This document shows, piece by piece, positions 1-5,673 of a stretch of 7,617 nt of DNA; the stretch's first letter is position 1; the number at the start of each line of letters is the position of its first letter. A program made the translations under genes and the position numbers. This DNA is from Adhaeribacter sp. (GTDB lineage: Bacteria > Bacteroidota > Bacteroidia > Cytophagales > Hymenobacteraceae), in NCBI GenBank assembly GCA_028288395.1, contig JAQBNV010000454.1:1-7617 (forward strand). Direction: 5' to 3'. The notes under the pieces were generated by a model, which had not been told where the DNA came from, did not search any database, and saw nothing but the letters and a program-made list of their open reading frames with translations.

Positions 1-356
<356 letters not shown>

Positions 357-364
357 CTATATTC

Positions 365-1048
365 TCAGAAGTTGATTTTTTCACCGATCTGCATCAGTGT
401 TAATTCTTTGCCGGCCTGCCGCGAAGCTTCCAGGGCTTCAATCGGATTAATTTGTATATTTGGCCAAGTGTCGTAATGCATCCCGATTATTTTACGCGTA
501 TTTACCCAATTGGCCGCTATCAACGCATCGTAAACATCCATGGTCAGGGTACCGCCAATGGGCATAAAAGCAATATCTATTTGTTGGTACAGCTCACCAA
601 TAATTTTCATGTCGTAGGTCAAGGCGGTATCACCGGCAAAATAGATGGTCTTTTCGGCGCTTTCTATTACATAACCGGCCGGGCTGCCCCCGTACGTTCC
701 GTCGGGTAACACACTGGAGTGCGCCGCGTAAACCATCCGGACCGTACCGAACGGCAGGTGTACCTTGCCGCCAATATTCAGGTGCACCAGGTTTTCGATG
801 CCCTTGGCTTTATACCACTCGCAGGTTTCATAATTAGCCACCAGCACAGCATTATCTTTTTTGGCAAAATATTCTGCATCAGCCAGGTGATCCTGGTGGG
901 CATGCGAAAGGAGAATAAAATCAGTTTGGATTTTATCTTTATCTACGGCACCCGCCAACTCGTTATAAGTAATAAATGGATCGAATAATATCCGGGTTCC
1001 ACCTAAATCTAAAAGAAAACACGAGTGGCCCAAGTAGGTTATTTCCAT
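365..1048 (-). CDS. UPF0173-family metal-dependent hydrolase (metallo-beta-lactamase fold)
   Basis: A 227-aa soluble metallo-beta-lactamase-fold protein of the UPF0173 type. It opens MEITYLGHSCFLLDLGG, a typical start for this family. The metal-binding signature S-H-A-H-Q-D-H is at residues 48-54, with further likely ligands at H110 (YAAHS), D140 (FAGDT) and H191 (GMHYDTWP), so the two-metal site appears complete. The physiological substrate of the family is unknown to me; hydrolysis of an ester or phosphodiester is only a fold-based guess. The reading frame is open for 35 further codons, up to 1153, but that extension (MWVTCGKF...) is not family-like and would overlap the divergent lipoprotein gene. 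I therefore take the ATG at 1046-1048, which gives the usual family length. The gene is followed 23 bp later by parA on the same strand. A TAnnTTTG promoter box lies about 60 bp upstream. Confidence 0.92.
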   Translation of the reverse strand: MEITYLGHSCFLLDLGGTRILFDPFITYNELAGAVDKDKIQTDFILLSHAHQDHLADAEYFAKKDNAVLVANYETCEWYKAKGIENLVHLNIGGKVHLPFGTVRMVYAAHSSVLPDGTYGGSPAGYVIESAEKTIYFAGDTALTYDMKIIGELYQQIDIAFMPIGGTLTMDVYDALIAANWVNTRKIIGMHYDTWPNIQINPIEALEASRQAGKELTLMQIGEKINF

Positions 1049-1106
1049 GGATTTATTAGCTTTAAATTTTATGGCTGCGGTACGATAATTATGGTTTAAC
1101 TTTAGG

Positions 1107-1114
1107 CAAAGATA
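1107..1114 (-). promoter_or_regulatory. Bacteroidota -7 promoter box for the hydrolase-parA unit
   Basis: Read on the minus strand this is TATCTTTG, an exact match to the Bacteroidota -7 consensus TAnnTTTG. It lies about 60 bp before the hydrolase ATG at 1048, implying a leader of roughly 50 nt. No clear -33 TTG is seen at the usual distance upstream, so the call rests on the -7 box and its position in the 92-bp divergent intergenic region. Confidence 0.5.
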
Positions 1115-1140
1115 AGGTATAATAAGTATAAATTTTCCAC

Positions 1141-2793
1141 ATGTTACCCACACGTGCCCTTTTTTTATTTCTATTTAGCGGACTTTTTGGAGGTTGCCGG
1201 CAGCAAGCTGAACAGCTAACGGCGAAACAAATTTTTAAGTATAACCAGCCCGAAGCCCTGAGTTCTCTTGATCCGGCTTTTGCCCGGAACCAAGCCAATA
1301 TTTGGGCTACTACCCAGTTATTCAACGGATTAGTTGAGTTGGATGCGGATTTAAAACCCAGTCCGGCTATTGCCCGCGCCTGGGAAGTAAGCCCCGATGG
1401 TTTAAAATATACCTTTCACCTGCGGCGGGATGTTTATTTTCATGATAGTCCGGTTTTTCCGGGAGGCGACGGCCGGCGCGTAGTGGCGGCAGATTTTGAG
1501 TACAGTTTCAAAAGGCTGCTTCACCCCCAAACCGCCAGTACGGGTAGCTGGGTTTTTAAGGGTAAAGTTCTGGAGAATGCTAAAGGAATAGTTTCGGATA
1601 CTTGTTTTAAGACTTTGAATGATAGTACCTTAAATATATACCTGAAAGAGCCTTTTGTTTCTTTTCTTCAAATATTAAGTATGCCTTATTGCTTCGTGGT
1701 GCCACAGGAAGCCTCTGAAAAATACGGGAAGGATTTCCGGGAACATCCGGTAGGCACCGGCCCTTTTGTCTTTAAACTTTGGGACGAAGGTAATGCCATT
1801 GTGCTGCATAAAAATCCCCGTTATTGGAAAAAAGATAAAGCCGGAAAAAGATTGCCGTACTTGGATGCCGTACAAATCTCCTTCATCAACGATCGCAAAA
1901 TGGAGTTCCTTACTTTTCAGCAGCAGAAGCTGGATTTTTTATCGGGTATTCGGGGCAGTTCCAAAGATTTAATTCTGAATAAAGACGGAACGCTGCAGGC
2001 TGAATTTTCAAATAAGTTTAACCTGCAAAAAGTACCCTATTTAAATACCGAATACATTGGCTTTCAACTGGATGCCCAAAACTTAAGCAACTCCAATGTG
2101 GCTATACAAGACAAACGCGTAAGACAAGCCCTTAATTTTGCCCTCAACAAAAAGGAACTGGTCGTATATTACCGAAATAATTTAGGCATTCCCGGCCATG
2201 CCGGCATGGTGCCGCCCTCCTTGCCGTCGTTCGATGCCCGGGAAGTGGGCGGTTACGCCTATAACCCGGAGAAAGCCCGGCAATTATTAACTGCGGCTGG
2301 TTATAACCGGGAAAAGCCATTGCGCATCACCCTGAATACGGTAGCCGAACACAAAGAATTAGCGGAATTTATGCAGAAGAAGTGGTCGGAAGTAGGTGTA
2401 CTAGCCGAAATTAATATCTCTCAGGCGGCTGCCCACCAGGAGGCGGTAGATAATGGCAGATCCGAATTTTTTATGAAATCATGGTTTGGCGACTATCCCG
2501 ATGCCGAAAATTTTCTGGCGCTTTTTTACAGCCGAAATTTTTCTCCGGCCGGACCTAACAAAACACATTTTAAAAATGCCCGGTTCGATGCGCTTTATGA
2601 AAAGGTAAAACTGGAACAGAACCTGGCAAAACGGTATGCGCTTTACCGGGAAATGGATAAAATAGTAGTAGAAGAATGCCCCGTTATCGTGCTCTTTTAC
2701 GACGAAGTAATCATGCTCACCCAAAAGAATATTGTGGGCCTAAAAGCAGACCCCATGAATACCCTTCGGCTTGAAAGCGTGCGGAAAATTTGA
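1141..2793 (+). CDS. Family 5 extracellular solute-binding lipoprotein (peptide/oligopeptide ABC transporter type)
   Basis: A 550-aa SBP_bac_5-type protein (OppA/DppA-like), a normal length for the family. Residues 1-18 form a short signal peptide with a hydrophobic FLFLFSGLF core ending at C19 (LFGGC), so it is probably a lipoprotein; F at -3 is a loose lipobox. Family hallmarks include LSSLDPA near 40-46, the stretch of residues 78-102 with AxxW, SPDGLKYTF and VYFHD, HPVGTGPF at 202-209, KNPRYWK at 224-230, RVRQALNFALNK at 326-337, and SWFGDYPDAENF at 447-458. It should bind peptides or similar ligands outside the inner membrane and deliver them to an ABC permease. No permease or ATPase gene lies nearby, so partner and ligand are unknown. 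It is divergent from the hydrolase gene; the methyltransferase gene follows 51 bp later on the same strand and may be co-transcribed. Confidence 0.92.
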   Translation: MLPTRALFLFLFSGLFGGCRQQAEQLTAKQIFKYNQPEALSSLDPAFARNQANIWATTQLFNGLVELDADLKPSPAIARAWEVSPDGLKYTFHLRRDVYFHDSPVFPGGDGRRVVAADFEYSFKRLLHPQTASTGSWVFKGKVLENAKGIVSDTCFKTLNDSTLNIYLKEPFVSFLQILSMPYCFVVPQEASEKYGKDFREHPVGTGPFVFKLWDEGNAIVLHKNPRYWKKDKAGKRLPYLDAVQISFINDRKMEFLTFQQQKLDFLSGIRGSSKDLILNKDGTLQAEFSNKFNLQKVPYLNTEYIGFQLDAQNLSNSNVAIQDKRVRQALNFALNKKELVVYYRNNLGIPGHAGMVPPSLPSFDAREVGGYAYNPEKARQLLTAAGYNREKPLRITLNTVAEHKELAEFMQKKWSEVGVLAEINISQAAAHQEAVDNGRSEFFMKSWFGDYPDAENFLALFYSRNFSPAGPNKTHFKNARFDALYEKVKLEQNLAKRYALYREMDKIVVEECPVIVLFYDEVIMLTQKNIVGLKADPMNTLRLESVRKI

Positions 2794-2844
2794 ACCAATA
2801 GTATTAGTATTGACATTTAACCCAGACATATTACCAACTAAAAG

Positions 2845-3423
2845 ATGATAGCAGAAATTAATCAAATATTACCAGCATATTATATTGCCATCGACGAAGC
2901 GACCAAAGCATCGGGCTTTTCCATGGCTTCGGATGTGTTGACTTGCTCTTTACTCCGGACCCTGGCCAGTGCCAAACCAAACAGCAATTTTCTGGAACTT
3001 GGAACAGGTACCGGACTGGCCACTTCTTGGATTCTCGATGGCATGGATGGCGCATCAACTTTAATTTCAATCGATAATGAACCAGATTTCCTGAGAATTG
3101 CCCGGGTATATTTAGGCAACGATTCACGGTTACAACTGGTACAGGCGGCGGGTGAAGAATGGGTAGCAAACAACCGGTACCTAAAATTTGACTATATTTT
3201 TGCTGATACCTGGCCGGGTAAGTATTTTCTGTTAGACGAAGTCTTATCTATGTTAAACAAAGGTGGATTTTATATTATCGACGATATGTTACCACAGCCA
3301 AACTGGCCCGATGGGCACCACGAAAAAGCAACTGATCTTATTAAATTATTGGAAGAAAGAACGGATTTGTTTCTGACGAAGCAAGATTGGGCCACCGGCA
3401 TCATCATTGCCGTTAAAAAATAG
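2845..3423 (+). CDS. Class I SAM-dependent methyltransferase, O-methyltransferase-like
   Basis: A 192-aa cytoplasmic Rossmann-fold methyltransferase. Motif I is clear as FLELGTGTGLAT (residues 49-60), the SAM-ribose acidic residue is D77 in LISIDNEP, motif IV is FDYIFADTWPGKY (116-127), and the later strand is GGFYIIDDMLPQPNW (140-154). The layout and size resemble the catechol/caffeoyl-CoA O-methyltransferase group (Methyltransf_3/24), where acidic residues like D121 and D146/D147 can bind a metal. Whether this one is metal-dependent, and what it methylates, cannot be told from the sequence. The start ATG at 2845 lies 51 bp after the stop of the solute-binding protein gene, with only a weak A-rich CTAAAAG before it. 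The pairing with that gene may be operonic or incidental. The gene ends in front of a hairpin-rich intergenic stretch. Confidence 0.88.
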   Translation: MIAEINQILPAYYIAIDEATKASGFSMASDVLTCSLLRTLASAKPNSNFLELGTGTGLATSWILDGMDGASTLISIDNEPDFLRIARVYLGNDSRLQLVQAAGEEWVANNRYLKFDYIFADTWPGKYFLLDEVLSMLNKGGFYIIDDMLPQPNWPDGHHEKATDLIKLLEERTDLFLTKQDWATGIIIAVKK

Positions 3424-3513
3424 AATAACTTTTCACGGGATATTTAATGGCTTGCAGGTGCCAGGTACCATATCCGAGAATGAAATATTACTAGAACGAA
3501 TAAATTTGTTTTT

Positions 3514-3531
3514 ACCAGCCAACTGGTTTTT
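3514..3531 (+). terminator. Possible short Rho-independent terminator after the methyltransferase gene
   Basis: ACCAG (3514-3518) and CTGGT (3523-3527) form a 5-bp stem around a CCAA tetraloop, followed by a run of five T (3527-3531). The stem is short and the last stem base is shared with the T-run, so this is a weak candidate. It lies about 90 bp after the methyltransferase stop and is followed by a much stronger hairpin. Confidence 0.3.
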
Positions 3532-3535
3532 AATA

Positions 3536-3577
3536 ATTGATGCTGACTGATAGATTTATTTATCAGTCAGCATCAAT
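3536..3577. repeat. Perfect 17-bp inverted repeat (hairpin) between convergent genes
   Basis: The arms 3536-3552 and 3561-3577 are exact reverse complements around an 8-nt loop (GATTTATT). The arms contain TGATGCTGACTGATA and its complement. The hairpin sits between the convergent methyltransferase and DUF6644 genes and contains the TGA stop of the latter (3573-3575). It is probably a bidirectional transcription end or mRNA 3'-end stabiliser, but neither side carries a clear T-tract, so it is not a textbook intrinsic terminator. Confidence 0.7.
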
Positions 3578-4061
3578 AAGCCAGCCAGCGGCCACAGATA
3601 ATTATGCCCAACCATAAAACAACAGAAAAAGCAGCGGTAGCTTTGGCGGCTCTCGGAGCCGTAATATTCGTGTTCCAGGTAGCTGCGGAAGCAAAAGTAT
3701 ATTGGTGAAAGACCAGGGCATTCAGGCCGGCTAAAACTAATAAAGTCATTTTCAGCCAGAAGGTGGGGGCAAAGGCCAGGGCTTGCGCGTCGGTGATAAA
3801 AAGTAGGCCCCCCGAAGGCACTACCAGCAGCAATCCCCTGCGGGACCAGCTTAACAAATGATTGGCCAAGGCTTTAACTGGTAATTCCCGGCCAAAACCC
3901 AGCAACCGTAAATCGAATAGGAAAGCCGCGCCTGCGAGCAGCACCATGCCTACCAGATGCACTACTTCGAGGGCCGGGTAGAGCCAGGCTGATTGCCGGA
4001 TGGTAACAGCCCAGGCGCTATTTTCAAGTTCCTGTAAAACTTCATTGGTAAAAAGCGCCAT
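3573..4061 (-). CDS. Small four-helix integral membrane protein, DUF6644-like
   Basis: A 162-aa membrane protein of unknown function that resembles the DUF6644 family. Predicted membrane segments lie near residues 28-52, 76-95, 101-121 and 141-160. Histidines fall at the start of the first helix (H35, in EVVHLVGMVLLAG), before the second (H68) and at the end of the third (H119, in VFHQYTF). H35 and H119 could be buried ligands, for example for haem or metal, but this is inference. The start codon lies 2 bp after the stop of the DUF6152-like gene, so the two are almost certainly one transcript and perhaps translationally coupled. To my recollection these two families often occur side by side. 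The TGA stop lies within the right arm of the 3536-3577 hairpin. The family assignment is from memory of the sequence pattern, not from a profile search. Confidence 0.75.
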   Translation of the reverse strand: MALFTNEVLQELENSAWAVTIRQSAWLYPALEVVHLVGMVLLAGAAFLFDLRLLGFGRELPVKALANHLLSWSRRGLLLVVPSGGLLFITDAQALAFAPTFWLKMTLLVLAGLNALVFHQYTFASAATWNTNITAPRAAKATAAFSVVLWLGIIICGRWLAY

Positions 4062-4063
4062 GC

Positions 4064-4420
4064 TTAACGGCGCAGCTCAAATTTGCGGCCGTTAATAAAT
4101 ATTCTTTCGGCGCGCATTTCATTTTCTATTTCCCGGTGCGGGTAACCTACCACCCGGATAGAGGTTCCTTTTTGCAGCAGGTCGGCGGTAGCGCCTCTTT
4201 CCTGCATGCGGGAGGTGGGCGCTAATACCACGGTCCAAACTTTTTTATTAAAACTTACTTTAGCGGTAGCGTGGGGGTTTTCGTAAACGGCCTCCTGCAC
4301 GGTGCCGGTATAGTCGAGGGGTTTTTCCTGGTCGTAATTGGCCCACCCATGATGGACGAAGGTAAAAGCGGTACCCAGGAATAAAAGAAGCAGAAACGAT
4401 GTAATTTCAAGCTTATTCAT
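4064..4420 (-). CDS. Small exported protein, DUF6152-like
   Basis: A 118-aa protein with an N-terminal hydrophobic segment (residues 6-22) that looks like a signal peptide or anchor, followed by HHGWANYD (23-30), which I associate with the DUF6152 family. Later landmarks are the YTGTV strand (37-41), ENPHA (47-51), LAPTSRMQERG (66-76) and VVGYPHR (90-96), ending in a basic FELRR. The pattern of short beta-strands suggests a small OB-like barrel outside the cytoplasm. The adjacent H23/H24, which would sit near the N-terminus after cleavage, plus H50 and H95 are candidate metal ligands; no function is established to my knowledge. It is the first gene of a two-gene unit with the membrane protein 2 bp downstream, and it faces the DoxX-family gene across a 165-bp divergent region. 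Confidence 0.75.
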   Translation of the reverse strand: MNKLEITSFLLLLFLGTAFTFVHHGWANYDQEKPLDYTGTVQEAVYENPHATAKVSFNKKVWTVVLAPTSRMQERGATADLLQKGTSIRVVGYPHREIENEMRAERIFINGRKFELRR

Positions 4421-4585
4421 GGTGGCTAGTCTTTAAAGTGAAATTTTTATAAATGAGAACGCGGCTATTAACTATATAGGAATCCCTAGTTTGCGCAAAA
4501 TCAGAGATAATTAGGGCAGAAACACGGTTAAGTAGCTATAAGATAAACGTAACATTTTAAAATATTATTTCAAATAAAAGTCGCG
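4421..4585. promoter_or_regulatory. Divergent intergenic region between the DUF6152 and DoxX genes, with short palindromes
   Basis: This 165-bp AT-rich region must hold the promoters of both divergent genes. It contains a perfect 10-bp palindrome TTTGCGCAAA (4490-4499) and an 8-bp palindrome CTATATAG (4472-4479), 10 bp apart, which could be a regulator site. On the minus strand TGATTTTG (4496-4503) matches the TAnnTTTG box at all but one base and overlaps the larger palindrome. No exact -7 box was found for the DoxX gene. Assignment is tentative. Confidence 0.35.
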
Positions 4586-4990
4586 ATGAATTCTACTGCC
4601 CCCGATACCGGAAAGCTTATATTACGGGTAACCATTGGTGGCCTGCTGCTACTGCATGGCCTGAGTAAATTAATTAAAGGCATTGATGGCTTAGTAGAGG
4701 TGCACGAAAGCAAAGGCATTCCGGCGATTATGGCTTATGGCGTTTACATTGGCGAAGTGCTGGCGCCTTTGATGTTAATTGTAGGATGGCGCTCGCGGTT
4801 GGCAGCTGGATTGGTGGTTTTTACCATGTTCTGGGCCATACTAATGCGGCATGCGGCAGATGTGTTCATACTATCGGAAAGTGGGGCCTGGGGTGTAGAA
4901 CTACCTGCTCTTTTCCTGTTTGGTGCCTTGGCAATTTGTTTTTTTGGCGGCGGCCGGTTTGCTTTGTCCCGGAAGAGCCGCTTAGATTAA
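4586..4990 (+). CDS. DoxX family membrane protein
   Basis: A 134-aa integral membrane protein with four predicted helices (near residues 9-30, 46-67, 71-90 and 104-121). DoxX-family hallmarks are visible: LILRVTIGGLLLLHGLSK in helix 1 with H24, YGVYIGEVLAPLMLIVG (51-67) with the family's Gly-Glu pair in helix 2, WRSRLAAG between helices 2 and 3, and an ELPALFLFGALAICF helix 4. The family is named after a subunit of the archaeal terminal quinol oxidase, but most bacterial members have no proven reaction; links to oxidative stress and membrane redox are known for some. The glycine-rich FFGGGRFALSRKSR tail is typical. The gene stands alone on its strand and is divergent from the DUF6152/DUF6644 pair, which may imply shared control. 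Confidence 0.9.
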   Translation: MNSTAPDTGKLILRVTIGGLLLLHGLSKLIKGIDGLVEVHESKGIPAIMAYGVYIGEVLAPLMLIVGWRSRLAAGLVVFTMFWAILMRHAADVFILSESGAWGVELPALFLFGALAICFFGGGRFALSRKSRLD

Positions 4991-5261
4991 GGTTTGATTA
5001 AAATTAATTCATTGGTTTTTATTTCGGTTATGTTAAAAACACCAAAATCAGGGTTAATTAAATAGTAGGGATAATCTTTTGTTTGCTATTATTCTTCAGC
5101 GTGAAGCAGCTGTCCTGGTTCCCAGCTATTAGCTGCCAAATGTTATAAAAAGGTATTTTTACTTATTGAATATTCCTCTAAATAGTAACTTTTCCGGAGG
5201 TAATGCGTTTATTACTTATGATTATTTTAAATAATTAATACGTACTTAACGAAACAAAACA
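4991..5261. other. Non-coding stretch before the CsbD gene, with a possible promoter
   Basis: These 271 bp are AT-rich and hold no convincing gene. A near-match to the Bacteroidota promoter is present: TTG at 5166-5168, a 17-bp gap, then TAACTTTT at 5186-5193 (consensus TAnnTTTG, one mismatch), which would give a leader of about 60 nt for CsbD. An inverted repeat GCAGCT (5106-5111) / AGCTGC (5131-5136) and an AT-only one (ATTATTT/AAATAAT, 5221-5235) lie on either side. No clear terminator for the DoxX gene was found. Confidence 0.35.
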
Positions 5262-5474
5262 ATGGAAAATAGATCGTTTAATGATGATGCATCGGAGCTG
5301 AGAGCCCGTAGCAACTGGACCGAAACCAAAGGTAAAATTCGTCAGCAGTATGGCAATTTAACCGATGATGATTTAGAATACGCCGAAGGCAAACAGGAAG
5401 AATGGTTTGGCAAAATAGGCGATAAGATAGGCAGGGCTGCGCAGGATGTAAAAGCCTGGGTACATAGCCTGTAA
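5262..5474 (+). CDS. CsbD family stress-response protein
   Basis: A 70-aa, highly charged soluble protein of the CsbD family. The core motif is unmistakable: NWTETKGKIRQQYGNLTDDD (residues 18-37), followed by EYAEGKQEEWFGKIGDKIG (39-57) and a C-terminal amphipathic helix with KAWVHSL. Members are small helical proteins commonly induced by general stress (in Bacillus under sigma-B); the molecular role is not established. The length and the NWxExKGK core are normal for the family; the residues before N18 form a short leader typical of Bacteroidota members. It is monocistronic: 271 bp of non-coding DNA lie upstream and a strong terminator begins 15 bp after the stop. Abundant, independently regulated expression is a reasonable inference from that layout. 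Confidence 0.95.
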   Translation: MENRSFNDDASELRARSNWTETKGKIRQQYGNLTDDDLEYAEGKQEEWFGKIGDKIGRAAQDVKAWVHSL

Positions 5475-5489
5475 TAATTAACAATAAAT

Positions 5490-5545
5490 AAAAAAGAGGT
5501 GCTAACCCTAAACCTGTTTGGTTTTTGGGTTAGCACCTCTTTTTT
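5490..5545. terminator. Strong bidirectional Rho-independent terminator between csbD-like gene and glnS
   Basis: The arms 5490-5508 and 5527-5545 pair perfectly over 19 bp, including a GAGGTGCTAACCC / GGGTTAGCACCTC core flanked by A-run and T-run. The 18-nt loop can itself pair as AAACC (5510-5514) with GGTTT (5520-5524), making one nearly continuous hairpin. T-runs follow the stem on both strands, so it can end CsbD transcripts (plus) and any glnS transcripts reaching it (minus). Confidence 0.92.
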
Positions 5546-5673
5546 TACTCGTTCCGTTACCAGCTATCTGTCTTATCAACCTGATTTATCTGTTTTTATA
5601 AATCCAGGTTTAAAAGGTATTGGCCGCCGTCCTTTTGGAAATTTAAGATTATGCTGACGACTAATGGGCCAAA

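Noticed and set aside
1049..1153. N-terminal extension of the UPF0173 hydrolase to an upstream ATG at 1153
   Set aside because: The extra 35 residues are not family-like, would overlap the divergent lipoprotein start at 1141 and would cover the TATCTTTG promoter box; MEITYLGHS at 1048 is the standard family start.
2810..2832. TTGACA followed by CATATT as a sigma-70 promoter for the methyltransferase gene
   Set aside because: The spacing is about 11 bp rather than 16-18, and Bacteroidota promoters use a different -33/-7 pattern.
2858..3173. Two open frames of about 100 codons on the minus strand
   Set aside because: Both are antisense to the methyltransferase gene, which has clear SAM-binding motifs; their translations look random.
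3438..3475. GGATAT/ATATCC inverted repeat enclosing a GGTACC site, as a REP-like element
   Set aside because: Only 6 bp of pairing over a 26-nt loop; it could easily be chance and no second copy was noticed in the window.
5203..5238. 11-codon mini-ORF (MRLLLMIILNN) preceded by GGAGG, a possible leader peptide before CsbD
   Set aside because: The GGAGG is only 2 bp from the ATG, too close for normal initiation; the phylum seldom relies on such sites, and the peptide has no attenuation-like codon run.
5583..5604. GATTTAT/ATAAATC inverted repeat past the glnS stop as a glnS terminator
   Set aside because: The stem is 7 bp and almost wholly A/T with no T-tract on the minus strand; the strong bidirectional hairpin at 5490-5545 is a better candidate.
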